From assembly GCA_031551775.1 (NCBI GenBank), contig JAVBND010000089.1, forward strand, positions 1 to 45,218: 45,218 nucleotides of DNA, given 5' to 3'. The notes beneath the pieces are model-generated. The model did not search any database. It was not told the DNA's origin and saw only the letters and a list, made by a program, of their open reading frames with translations. Origin of the DNA: Anaerozeibacter sp031551775. Lineage in GTDB: Bacteria; Bacillota; Clostridia; Christensenellales; Aristaeellaceae. A program made the translations under genes and the position numbers. This document shows positions 26,095 to 35,216 of the stretch, one piece after another. Each line of letters starts with the position of its first letter. The stretch's first letter is position 1.

Positions 26095-27363
26095 ATGAGG
26101 AAGGTTCTGTCATTGGTTCTGGCGGGTTTGTTGATTCTGGGGACGCTTGCCGTTCCCGCGATGGCTGAGATGCGTACCATTTCCATGCTGATCGACTCCG
26201 ACCTGTCGCTCGATGGCTTTAAGGCGGTCGCTCAGCTGGCGGAAGAGAAACTGGGCATCAAGGTTGAACTGGAATTCCGCGTCGGCGGCGCCGATGGCGA
26301 CAACACCGTCAAGACCCGGCTGGCGTCCGGTGACATGGCTGACATCTGCGGCTACAACTCGGGCTCGCTCTTAAACGCGCTCAATCCCGGCGAATATTTC
26401 GCGGACCTCTCCGGCTACGAATGGGCAAAGAAGCTCGACGATACCTATGTTTCCTCCGTGACCGTCGGCGGCGAGAGCTTCGGCATCCCGGTGAGTTCCA
26501 CGCAAGCAGGCGCGGTCCTGTACAACAAGGCGCTCTACGAAAAGTACAGCCTCGCGGTGCCGGAAACCTGGGCGGACTTTCTCGCCAACTGCCAGGTGCT
26601 CAAGGACAACGGCGAATCCGCCGTGCTCGGCGCGTTTGGCGACAGCTGGACCAGCCAGGTCCTTTTCCTGGGCGACCACTACAACGTGCTCCAGGCAGCC
26701 CCTGATTTCTCCAAGGCATTCGAAGCGGGCGTAGCCAAGTATGCCACCACCCCTTCCGCCCTGCGCTCCTTCGAGAAATATCAGGACTTGGTCGGTTTCT
26801 ACAATGCCGACTACCTGGCCGCCACCTATGACGACGCTTGCGAGATGATCGCCGAAGGCAAGGCGGCACACTGGTTCATCCTGACCCAGGCGCTAAGCAA
26901 CGTATACTCCCTCTATGGCAAGGAAGGCGTGGACGGCATCGGCGTGTTCGGCGTACCGTCTGACGATGGCAACAACGGCCTGACCGTTTGGATGCCCACC
27001 TCACTTTACGCCAACAAGAACAGCGACAACCTGGAAACCGTACTCGAGTTCTTCGAGTTCTACATCTCAAGCGAAGCCCTCGACGCGTTCACCGCTGTGC
27101 AGTTGCCGGACGGCCCCTATTGTGTGGAAGGCTACACCATCCCTGATGTCGCTTACGCGGGCGTCGCCGAAGACATGCAGGCGTACTTTGACGCCGGTCA
27201 TACCACCGTCGCCATGGAATTTGAGACCCCGGTAAAAGGCCCGAATTGCATGAACATCTGTGTGGAAGTCGGCTCAGGCCAGATCAAGGCGGAGGAAGCC
27301 GCAAAGATCTACGATGAAGACTGTCTCAAGCAAGCCATTCAGTTGGGTCTTGACTGGAAATAA
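26095..27363 (+). CDS. Extracellular solute-binding protein, family 1
   Basis: 422-residue exported sugar-binding protein. The signal peptide is residues 1-24 (MRKVL...VPAMA, cleavage before EMR) with no lipobox. The mature protein shows family-1 features: the GDMADICGYNSG hinge region, GIPVSSTQAGAVLYNKALYEK, and the AVPETWADFLANCQVLKDNG block. AGGAGG precedes ATG 26095; the ATG at 26091 is out of frame. It is the first gene of the operon that ends with a GH78 enzyme, so rhamnose-containing glycosides or oligosaccharides are the likely ligand. Confidence 0.92.
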   Translation: MRKVLSLVLAGLLILGTLAVPAMAEMRTISMLIDSDLSLDGFKAVAQLAEEKLGIKVELEFRVGGADGDNTVKTRLASGDMADICGYNSGSLLNALNPGEYFADLSGYEWAKKLDDTYVSSVTVGGESFGIPVSSTQAGAVLYNKALYEKYSLAVPETWADFLANCQVLKDNGESAVLGAFGDSWTSQVLFLGDHYNVLQAAPDFSKAFEAGVAKYATTPSALRSFEKYQDLVGFYNADYLAATYDDACEMIAEGKAAHWFILTQALSNVYSLYGKEGVDGIGVFGVPSDDGNNGLTVWMPTSLYANKNSDNLETVLEFFEFYISSEALDAFTAVQLPDGPYCVEGYTIPDVAYAGVAEDMQAYFDAGHTTVAMEFETPVKGPNCMNICVEVGSGQIKAEEAAKIYDEDCLKQAIQLGLDWK

Positions 27364-27393
27364 GGAATCCGTATAAACAAACATGTGAACTTG

Positions 27394-27422
27394 CCGTCAG
27401 ACGCCTTTCGGGCGGCTGACGG
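27394..27422 (+). other. Intercistronic stem-loop between binding-protein and permease genes
   Basis: Outer 7-bp stem CCGTCAG / CTGACGG, one mismatch, inner CGCC / GGCG, 5-nt loop, no U-tract. It has the same position and type as the stem at 6565-6593 in the other sugar-type operon. Confidence 0.6.
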
Positions 27423-27439
27423 ACGATAGGGTGGTATTT

Positions 27440-28333
27440 ATGCGCAAAAGCAGTGCGGAGGGCACAGCGCCGCTCGGCGGCAGCATTTATTCCTATTGGT
27501 TTTTGCTGCCCGCGTTTTCGATCTTTACGGTATTCTTCCTTGCGCCGATGCTGATTTCGTTTTATTTCAGCATGACCGTTTGGGATTTTTCGAGTTCGAC
27601 TTTTTGCGGGTTTGACAACTACAAACTCTTTTTCACCGAATATTCGCTCAGCATCGGCTTGGGCAATACATTCATCTACGCCTTTTTGACCAGCGGGCTA
27701 AAAGTGGTTCTGGCCTTCCTGATCGCGATTTTTCTGACCGGTCAAATCAAAACGCGCAACATCTTGCGCTCAATCGTGTTCTTTCCGAACCTGGTCTCAA
27801 CCGTCGCGGTGGGCATTGTATTCAAGGCCATGCTGCACCCGACCAAGGGCATCATCAACCAGGTGATTCAATTCCTGGGCCTAAGCCCTGTCGATTGGCT
27901 GGGCAATACCGCCACCGCGCTGTACTCGGTCATCTTTACGGACGTGTGGCGCGGCCTGAGCATCGCAACCGTCATCTATATCGCGGGCATCACCTCGATC
28001 GACCGAACCTACTACGAGGCGGCTGAGATCGACGGCGCGAATAAGTGGCAGCAGCTTCGAAGCATCACATTCCCCCTGACCACGTCCGCGCGCAACACGG
28101 TCATCGTGCTTTCGTTCATCGGCGGCATACGCTCCTTTGACCTGATCTGGACCATGACCAAGGGCGGACCGGGTTTTGCGACCGACGTTTTGTCTTCGAT
28201 TGTCTACAAACAATACGCGCAGGGATTCTACGGCCTGTCAACAGCCGGCAACGTCATCATGCTGACCTTGACGGCGGCGCTGGCCTTTCCGCTGCAATGG
28301 TACTTAAACAAGCGGGAGGAGGCGCTGTCATGA
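27440..28333 (+). CDS. Sugar ABC transporter permease (MalF/LplB-like)
   Basis: 297-residue permease with about six membrane helices. The EAA loop is YEAAEIDGAN followed by ITFPL. ATG 27440 has AGGGTGG 5 nt upstream; GTG 27431 is an alternative. It works with the next gene to form the channel. No ATPase is encoded in the operon, so it must share one. Confidence 0.92.
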   Translation: MRKSSAEGTAPLGGSIYSYWFLLPAFSIFTVFFLAPMLISFYFSMTVWDFSSSTFCGFDNYKLFFTEYSLSIGLGNTFIYAFLTSGLKVVLAFLIAIFLTGQIKTRNILRSIVFFPNLVSTVAVGIVFKAMLHPTKGIINQVIQFLGLSPVDWLGNTATALYSVIFTDVWRGLSIATVIYIAGITSIDRTYYEAAEIDGANKWQQLRSITFPLTTSARNTVIVLSFIGGIRSFDLIWTMTKGGPGFATDVLSSIVYKQYAQGFYGLSTAGNVIMLTLTAALAFPLQWYLNKREEALS

Positions 28334-29166
28334 GGGATAACAAACGGACGGGGGGCAGTATTCTGGCCGAAACCGCGGGCTGGCTGGCAGCGCTGGTCAT
28401 CTTCATCATCCCCTTCCTGTTCATGCTGACCAATTCGCTGAAGGAACGCCGGGAAGCCAACGGCTTGCTCCTTTCGCTTCCCGAGACTTTCCGGTGGGGC
28501 AACTATCTTGAGGTGCTTCAGTATAACAACAATGAAATCCTGCTGGCGTTTCGCAACAGCGCGCTGTTGACGCTGCTGAGCGTCGCGTCGCTGGTCGTTT
28601 GCGGCGCGATGGCGGGTTACGTCATTGAGCGCAGGCGCTCGAAGGCGGTCCTAACCGCCAACGCCCTCATCATGGTGGGCCTGATGGTACCCGCGACGAT
28701 CCTTCCGACCATATGGGTCCTGCAAACGCTGAACATCTACAAAACGCTCTTCTCCATGGTCATGATCGAGACGGCGCTGAGCCTGCCGTTTACCGTTTTG
28801 CTCTACCGCGGCTTTATGTCAACCGTCCCGCGCGAGCTTGAAGAGGCCGGCCGGATCGACGGATGCACCAAGTTTTCAATCTTTTCAAGGATTATCTTCC
28901 CCTTGCTCAAACCCGTAACCGCGACCGCCATCATCTTAAACGCCGTTACCATCTTCAACGACTTCACAAACCCGCTCTACTTCTATCCGGGCGCAAAAAA
29001 CATTACCGTGCAACTGACGCTGTACCACTACATGGGCCAGTATTCAAGCTCCTACAACCTGCTCTTTGCCGATGTGGTGCTGATCACACTGCCCATGTTG
29101 GCGCTGTTTTTGCTGTTCAACAGGCGCATCATCTCCGGCATGGTCGCGGGTGCGGTCAAGGGGTAG
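28330..29166 (+). CDS. Sugar ABC transporter permease (MalG/LplC-like)
   Basis: 278-residue permease. The EAA loop is EEAGRIDGCT followed by IIFPL, and the C-terminal end is SGMVAGAVKG. ATG 28330 overlaps the previous stop by 4 bp (ATGA) and follows GGGAGGAGG. Confidence 0.92.
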   Translation: MRDNKRTGGSILAETAGWLAALVIFIIPFLFMLTNSLKERREANGLLLSLPETFRWGNYLEVLQYNNNEILLAFRNSALLTLLSVASLVVCGAMAGYVIERRRSKAVLTANALIMVGLMVPATILPTIWVLQTLNIYKTLFSMVMIETALSLPFTVLLYRGFMSTVPRELEEAGRIDGCTKFSIFSRIIFPLLKPVTATAIILNAVTIFNDFTNPLYFYPGAKNITVQLTLYHYMGQYSSSYNLLFADVVLITLPMLALFLLFNRRIISGMVAGAVKG

Positions 29167-29234
29167 TGTGCTAAACAGAATGCAGTCTGTATTTGTGTTC
29201 TCTGCATAACCGCGCAAGAAAAGAGGTGAAGTCT

Positions 29235-30983
29235 GTGCGTTACAAATCCAAGATGATCCTTTTGTACGCCTGTTTCATCGTGATTCTTGCGCTCGTGATC
29301 GGCCTGACCTACTACAACTACAACATCGACCGGTTCCTTGAGCGCGAGGAACAATCGCTTTCGTTTTACGCCAAGGAGATATCCCAGCAGTTTGACGGGT
29401 CGGTCAGGATGATGGAATTCGCGATCAACTCGCTGGTGTATGACATCGACGTGGTGAATGCGCTGCTTCAGTGGTCAAACGCGGGCAAGGACCCGCTTTA
29501 CCCTGCATTGTACGCCGACCAGGCCGCATCGACCCTGCATTCGCGGCTCTACCGCGATACGCTCAACAGCTTCTACCGCGTCATCGTTTTCAACCGTTAC
29601 GGCGACGTGGTCGCCAACCGCACCAACGCCAAGCGCGCGATCAACCCCGCCGTCACCTGGAAGGACATCCCGTGGCTGGATCAGGCAACCGGAACGCGCG
29701 GGCACAACCTCTTGATCGGCCCGCACATAGACGATTGGGGCGTGGGCGATCGACCACTGGTGTATTCCTACGTCAAGGAAGTTCAGGGCAGGGACATGGG
29801 CTACATCGAAGTGCAGCATGAGCTTTCAACGCTCAGGGACCTGCTGGAGCTTCCGGGCGCGGATGTTGGCGTCTTGCTGCTGCACCCGGACGGACAACTT
29901 ATGTACTCGACCGTGACGATGGACGAAGGCGACCTCCGACGCCTGACCGAAGACGCGCAAACCATCGGTTCAGCCGCAAGCCCGCGCCAGATCACCGCCG
30001 CGCACCGCTCCGAATACACCGGCGCGCTGGTGCTGACTGTCATGTCGGGGCGCGGCATATCGGACGCAACCGGGTATATCGCCGTAGCGACGGTCCTGAT
30101 TTGTCTGGCGTTTGTCGTGGTTTCACTCCTGTTCGTCTACCTCATTTCGAGCTACCTCACCCGTCCCATCGAGCAGGTGCACGCCATGATCGAACATACC
30201 CGAATCGAAACCATCGGCGAGCCGGTCGAGCGGGTCAAGTCGATTGATGAGATTGAAACGCTCGTGGACGCGTACCAGGACCTGATGGGGCGGCTGTCGG
30301 TGTCAATCAAGAAGGAACGCCAAATCGCGCGGCTGCATTTAAAGACCCAGTTTGACGCGCTTCAGGCGCAGGTCAACCCCCACTTCCTGTTCAATGTCTT
30401 GAACGTCATCTCGCAGAGGGGCATGATGCTCGGCGATGAGATGATCTGTGAGATCTGCTCAAGTTTGGCGGCAATCCTGCGCTATTCAACCAATACCCGA
30501 AATCGCCTTTCGACGATCGGGGAAGAACTCGAATACCTCGCGCAGTACGCATTCCTGCTCAAGTCGCGTTACCGCCACCTGTTTGAATGCACGGCGGGCG
30601 CGCAGGACGCGGTCAAGGGAATCGAGATCCCGCGCCTGACCATCCAGCAACTGGTCGAGAACAGCGTCAGCCATGGCTTTAACCAATCCTCGGGCCCTAT
30701 GAAGATTGAGGTTGATGCTTATCGGGACGAAGGCGCCTGCGCGATCCGCGTTCGCGACAACGGCGCGGGGTTCCCGGAAGGCAAGATTGCGTCTCTATAC
30801 GAGCAATTTGACAAGATCCGCCGCGACTTTTCGCAGGACAAGGCGGGTCCGGAACTTGAAATAGGAGGCATGGGGCTGAACAACATCTACGCGCGCTTGT
30901 ACCTGACTTTTCAGGACCGGCTTACACTGAGCCTTTCAAATGACGGCGGCGCGACGGTCGTCATCCGAATCGAGGACGCGTAA
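29235..30983 (+). CDS. YesM-like sensor histidine kinase
   Basis: 582-residue membrane kinase. Helix one is at about 7-25, an extracytoplasmic sensor domain at about 30-280, helix two at about 285-310, then a HAMP linker. The His_kinase domain has H383 in QVNPHFLFN. The HATPase domain has VENSVSHG (N-box), DNGAGFPEG (G1) and GGMGLNNIYARL (G2). It presumably senses the glycan outside the cell and phosphorylates the adjacent regulator. The start is GTG 29235, with AGAGGTGA 6 nt upstream. Confidence 0.93.
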   Translation: MRYKSKMILLYACFIVILALVIGLTYYNYNIDRFLEREEQSLSFYAKEISQQFDGSVRMMEFAINSLVYDIDVVNALLQWSNAGKDPLYPALYADQAASTLHSRLYRDTLNSFYRVIVFNRYGDVVANRTNAKRAINPAVTWKDIPWLDQATGTRGHNLLIGPHIDDWGVGDRPLVYSYVKEVQGRDMGYIEVQHELSTLRDLLELPGADVGVLLLHPDGQLMYSTVTMDEGDLRRLTEDAQTIGSAASPRQITAAHRSEYTGALVLTVMSGRGISDATGYIAVATVLICLAFVVVSLLFVYLISSYLTRPIEQVHAMIEHTRIETIGEPVERVKSIDEIETLVDAYQDLMGRLSVSIKKERQIARLHLKTQFDALQAQVNPHFLFNVLNVISQRGMMLGDEMICEICSSLAAILRYSTNTRNRLSTIGEELEYLAQYAFLLKSRYRHLFECTAGAQDAVKGIEIPRLTIQQLVENSVSHGFNQSSGPMKIEVDAYRDEGACAIRVRDNGAGFPEGKIASLYEQFDKIRRDFSQDKAGPELEIGGMGLNNIYARLYLTFQDRLTLSLSNDGGATVVIRIEDA

Positions 30984-31012
30984 CGCAGACCAAAACCAAA
31001 GCGGGAGGAAAC

Positions 31013-32497
31013 ATGTTTCAAGTTGTTGTGGTCGATGACGAGCCTTCTTCGGTGGAGTTTATCGCACATCTCATCGAAGAGCGCTGCCCCGGTTTTAGCG
31101 TCCTGGCGACAGCGGGCAACGGCCGGGAATGCCTGAACCTCATTCGGACAAAAACGCCTGATGTCGTGGTATCGGATGTCAAGATGCCGGTGATGGACGG
31201 CGTGGAACTCGCCCGGCGCCTAAGGGCCGAATACCCGGGTATTGTCACGCTCATGGTCAGCGGATATCAAGAGTATGACTACGTGCGCGGCGCGCTGAAA
31301 AGCGGCGTGTACGACTACCTGCTCAAGCCGCTCACGCCCTCGGCGTTTGCCAGCGTCTTTGACAAACTGCGCCGCGCGCTTGAGGAAAAGTTCAACGCGC
31401 GCCGCAACAGCATGCTGCTTGACCTTTCCTCCGGCGTCAAGGTTTGCGTTGAAAGCCTGAAAGCCTGCTTTCCCGAAGACGCCTACGATTGCGTGCTGGT
31501 CCGGCGCGGCGCGCTCCCCAAGCGCTTCTCGCGCTGTCCGTGCCCGGAAATCTACCAGGAGGTGGACAGGAGCCTATCGATCTTCGGGCGAGACGAAATG
31601 GAGCGCATCTGCCTGCGCCCGGCAAGCGCCGATTTGAGCCGGTACATGGGCGAGATCATAGACCAAGAGGCCGCACTTGGCGGCTATGTTACCGCAGTCG
31701 CTTTCCAAACCCCTTTTCGGATGGAGCACTTTGCCGACATGCTTAAGCGCCTGTACCGCGCGCTTGACGTAAAAACCGTGGTTGGGCTGACGCAGTCGGT
31801 GGTGATCACCGATTCCTTTGAACGGCTCAAACTTCCACCCGACGAACCGGACGCGCTCAAGTTTATGGAAGATAGGCTTGAAGCCGGTATGACCGAGTGT
31901 GTGCGGGGGGCGTTCAAGGACCTGATGAAGAGCTGGACGCGCCGTTCCATGCCGCAGCTGTGGCTCGAACGGCAGTTGCGCTACATCGTCTACCTCATGC
32001 GGCGCTTGGACGGCGGCGCGCGGCTTGAAGGCGTAGGCGAGCACCTGTTGGACGACGCGTTTTACTCCATCACAAGCATGGACGAAATGGCGCGGTACAT
32101 GGACGAGCTGCTTTTTTCCGCCGCACCGGAAAGCATGGGCGGCGAGCGCCTGGACACGCCCGATACCTTCGAGCGCGTGACCGCCTATGTGCGCGCGCAT
32201 TTTGCAGATCCGCTAACCCTTGAATCGCTCGCGCAGAAGTTCTCAATCTCGCAAAGCTACATAAGCAAAATGTTTCGCAAGTACGAGGACAAGTCCTTTG
32301 GCGGTTATCTCACCATGACGCGCATGGAGTATGCCAAGAAACTGCTCAAGGGACTCTCATCCCCCTACGTCAAGGACATCGCGGCCATGTCCGGGTATGC
32401 GGACCCCTTTTATTTCAGCCGGTCGTTCCGCGCCTATACCGGCACATCGCCCAGTGAATATAGCGAAGACATCAAAAAATCAGGAGGAACAACATGA
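31013..32497 (+). CDS. YesN-like response regulator with AraC-type DNA-binding domain
   Basis: 494-residue regulator. The receiver domain (1-120) has D8-D9, phosphoacceptor D55 (SDVKMPVMDG) and LLKPL. A long middle region follows that I cannot assign (about 130-385). The C-terminal AraC domain (about 393-490) has LTLESLAQKFSISQSYISKMF and DPFYFSRSFRAYTGTSPSEY. It is partner of the upstream kinase and candidate binder of the direct repeats at 25999-26030. It overlaps the GH78 gene by 4 bp. Confidence 0.93.
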   Translation: MFQVVVVDDEPSSVEFIAHLIEERCPGFSVLATAGNGRECLNLIRTKTPDVVVSDVKMPVMDGVELARRLRAEYPGIVTLMVSGYQEYDYVRGALKSGVYDYLLKPLTPSAFASVFDKLRRALEEKFNARRNSMLLDLSSGVKVCVESLKACFPEDAYDCVLVRRGALPKRFSRCPCPEIYQEVDRSLSIFGRDEMERICLRPASADLSRYMGEIIDQEAALGGYVTAVAFQTPFRMEHFADMLKRLYRALDVKTVVGLTQSVVITDSFERLKLPPDEPDALKFMEDRLEAGMTECVRGAFKDLMKSWTRRSMPQLWLERQLRYIVYLMRRLDGGARLEGVGEHLLDDAFYSITSMDEMARYMDELLFSAAPESMGGERLDTPDTFERVTAYVRAHFADPLTLESLAQKFSISQSYISKMFRKYEDKSFGGYLTMTRMEYAKKLLKGLSSPYVKDIAAMSGYADPFYFSRSFRAYTGTSPSEYSEDIKKSGGTT

Positions 32498-35160
32498 ACG
32501 TCACCCGCCTAAGGACAGATTACATGGAATCCCCAATCGGTTTTGATTTTGACCGCCCGACGCTCAATTGGATCACCGAAGCGGACGGTAAAGACAAGCT
32601 CCAGAGCGCATACCGCATTCAGGTCGCGCTTGATGAGGCATTCGATGGCATATTGCTTGACACGGGCAAGGTGATGTCCGGCCAAAGCGTGGGGTACAGG
32701 CTTGCGCTGAAGCCGCTTCCCAAGACGCGCTTTTTTTGGCGCGTCATGATATGGGATGAGGCGGATCAGGAAAGTCCCTTCAGCGAAGCGGCGTCTTTTG
32801 AGACCGGGCGCATGGGCGAGACGTGGCGCGGCGACTGGATCGGCTGGGATCAGGCGTTTCCTCAGCTTCGCAAGGGCTTTGCCATTGACAAGCCGGTCAA
32901 AAGAGCGCGCGCGTACGCCTGCGGCGTAGGGCTTTACCGCCTGTTCGTCAACGGGCGTCCTGCGTCCGGCGAACTGCTGACGCCGGGCATCAACGCCTAT
33001 GATCAATGGCTGCAATATCAGACCTACGACCTGACGGCGCTTCTCAATCAAGGCGGTAACGCCATCGGCGCATGGCTGGGCAATGGGTACTACAAGGGCC
33101 GCGTAAACTGGCCAAGCATCCCCTACCGCACGGAAATCTACGGCAACACTCTGGCCTTCATTTGCGAGCTCGACATCGAATACGAAGATGGCTCCCGCGA
33201 GACCATCGTGAGCGATGAAAGCTGGAAAGCGGCCAGGAGTCCATACCTGCGCGCGGAAATCTACGATGGCGAGGTGTTCGACGCGCGCCTGCTGGACCCC
33301 GATTGGTCGAGCGGGGGCTTTGACGACAGCGCGTGGGCGCACGCCCAGGTGATTGCGCTAAGCAAGGAACTGCTGCACGCGCGCAAGAGCGTACCGGTTG
33401 CGGTGCAAGAGGTTCGGGACGCCAAATTGATCGTGACGCCCAAGGGCGAAACAGTGCTCGACTTCGGTCAAAACTTTGCCGGTCATGTCCGCTTTACGAC
33501 CGACGCGCCCGCGGGAACCCAAATCCACCTGCAATTTGGCGAAGCGCTGGGTCCGGACGGCAATTTCTACCGCGACAACATGCGCACGGCGCTTGCCGAA
33601 CTCATCTATATCGCGGATGGGCGCAAGGCCGAGTACGCAGCGAACTTCACCTTCTACGGCTTTCGCTACGCGCGGGTGACCGGGCTTGAAAAAGTCAATC
33701 CCGAGGATTTTAAGGGCGAGGTCATCTACTCAAAGATGGAGCGCTCCGGCTGGTTCGAGTGCGACGATGAACGCGTCAACAAGCTCTTCGACAACGCCAT
33801 GTGGAGCCAAAAGGGCAATTTTGTCGATGTTCCGACCGATTGCCCGCAGCGCGATGAGCGCATGGGCTGGACGGGCGACGCGCAGGTTTTCTGCCCCACC
33901 GCCGTCATGAACATGCAGTGCGATGCCTTCTACCGCAAGTACCTCTACGATCTCAAGCTCGAGCAGCAAAAGTCGGGCTATGTGCCGGTCGTCGTTCCCT
34001 TCATCTTGCGCGGAACCGAGCTTTGGCAGTTCCCCACCACCGGTTGGGGCGACGCGGCGGTCCTCATGCCGTGGGACTTGTATCTCTACTACGGCGATAA
34101 GGCGGTGCTCGAGGATCAGTACGAAAGCATGAAGGACTGGGTCGATTACATGCGGGCGCAAGACGCCGAGGGCAAGGACCTCTACGAGGGATTCCACCTG
34201 GGCGACTGGCTGGCGCAGGACACGAAGGACCCGGACAACCTGTTCGGCCTGACCCCCACGTCACTGGTCGCGACCGCCTACTACGCCTGGTCGGCCGAGT
34301 ACGTGGCGAAGGCCGCAAAGGCGCTGGGCAAAGAGCAGGATGAATCGCATTACCGCGCCCTCTCCGAGCGCATCAAGGCCGCGTTCCGGCGCGAGTTCGT
34401 CTCGCCTTCGGGGCGCGTGGTCGCTGAGACGCAAACGGCATACCTGCTCGCGCTCAACATGAACCTGCTGACCCAAGCGCAAAAACCGGTCGCCATCAAG
34501 TGCCTGGCCGAGCGGATCGTCCAAGACCGGGTGAAGCTGACCACCGGCTTCATCGGCACGCCCTACCTGTGCCCGGTACTGTCGGAAGCGGACCTCAACG
34601 AATACGCCTATTCCCTGCTGCTGTCAAGCGAATGCCCAAGCTGGCTGTATGAAGTCGAAATGGGCGCGACCACCATCTGGGAGCGCTGGAATTCGGTGCG
34701 CGAGGACGGCTCATTCGGGCCCGTCAGCATGAACTCGCTCAACCATTACGCGTTTGGGGCGGTGGTCGAATGGCTGTACCGCTACGCCTGCGGCATCAAT
34801 CCCGTCGAACACGCGCCCGGTTTCAAGCACGCGCTGATCAGGCCTCTCGTGAACGACCAGCTGAGCCGCGCAAAGGCGCGCGTCGCAACGCCTTACGGGG
34901 AAATTGAAAGCGGCTGGAAGCTCATGGAAAACGGGATGATTGAAGTCGCGGTGCGCATCCCCTTCAACGCCCGCGCGACCATCGTCCTGCCGGACAGCGC
35001 AGGCGTCCCGATCAGCGAAAACGGGCGGGAGATGAACATCGCCCCGCAAGCATGCGACATGACCGTAGAGCGCGGCAGCGGGCGCTGGGTATTCACCTAC
35101 GCTTACAATGGCGAGCGCATCCCGCGCCGGATCGCATTGCCCACCCACCCCAAGTATTAG
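32494..35160 (+). CDS. Alpha-L-rhamnosidase, glycoside hydrolase family 78
   Basis: 888-residue GH78 enzyme removing terminal alpha-L-rhamnose. It has N-terminal beta domains (the rhamnosidase N and fibronectin-like regions, about 1-400), then the alpha/alpha barrel. The catalytic block DCPQRDERMGWTGD is at 449-462 (Glu455 is the likely acid), and the conserved Glu730 lies in GATTIWERW. A C-terminal beta domain follows. It has no signal peptide, so it acts in the cytosol after import. ATG 32494 overlaps the regulator stop (ATGA). It is the last gene of the operon, and no rhamnose isomerase, kinase or aldolase follows. Confidence 0.95.
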   Translation: MNVTRLRTDYMESPIGFDFDRPTLNWITEADGKDKLQSAYRIQVALDEAFDGILLDTGKVMSGQSVGYRLALKPLPKTRFFWRVMIWDEADQESPFSEAASFETGRMGETWRGDWIGWDQAFPQLRKGFAIDKPVKRARAYACGVGLYRLFVNGRPASGELLTPGINAYDQWLQYQTYDLTALLNQGGNAIGAWLGNGYYKGRVNWPSIPYRTEIYGNTLAFICELDIEYEDGSRETIVSDESWKAARSPYLRAEIYDGEVFDARLLDPDWSSGGFDDSAWAHAQVIALSKELLHARKSVPVAVQEVRDAKLIVTPKGETVLDFGQNFAGHVRFTTDAPAGTQIHLQFGEALGPDGNFYRDNMRTALAELIYIADGRKAEYAANFTFYGFRYARVTGLEKVNPEDFKGEVIYSKMERSGWFECDDERVNKLFDNAMWSQKGNFVDVPTDCPQRDERMGWTGDAQVFCPTAVMNMQCDAFYRKYLYDLKLEQQKSGYVPVVVPFILRGTELWQFPTTGWGDAAVLMPWDLYLYYGDKAVLEDQYESMKDWVDYMRAQDAEGKDLYEGFHLGDWLAQDTKDPDNLFGLTPTSLVATAYYAWSAEYVAKAAKALGKEQDESHYRALSERIKAAFRREFVSPSGRVVAETQTAYLLALNMNLLTQAQKPVAIKCLAERIVQDRVKLTTGFIGTPYLCPVLSEADLNEYAYSLLLSSECPSWLYEVEMGATTIWERWNSVREDGSFGPVSMNSLNHYAFGAVVEWLYRYACGINPVEHAPGFKHALIRPLVNDQLSRAKARVATPYGEIESGWKLMENGMIEVAVRIPFNARATIVLPDSAGVPISENGREMNIAPQACDMTVERGSGRWVFTYAYNGERIPRRIALPTHPKY

Positions 35161-35166
35161 CGCATG

Positions 35167-35216
35167 AAACGTCAAGCGGCTCCCCTCGGATATTGAAGGG
35201 CGCCGCTTTGACGTTT
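35167..35216. terminator. Bidirectional terminator between the GH78 and Crp/Fnr genes
   Basis: 14-bp stem AAACGTCAAGCGGC / GCCGCTTTGACGTTT with a single bulged T, with A/T-rich ends on both sides. It serves both convergent genes; the right arm touches the stop codon of the Crp/Fnr gene (35215-35217). Confidence 0.82.
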
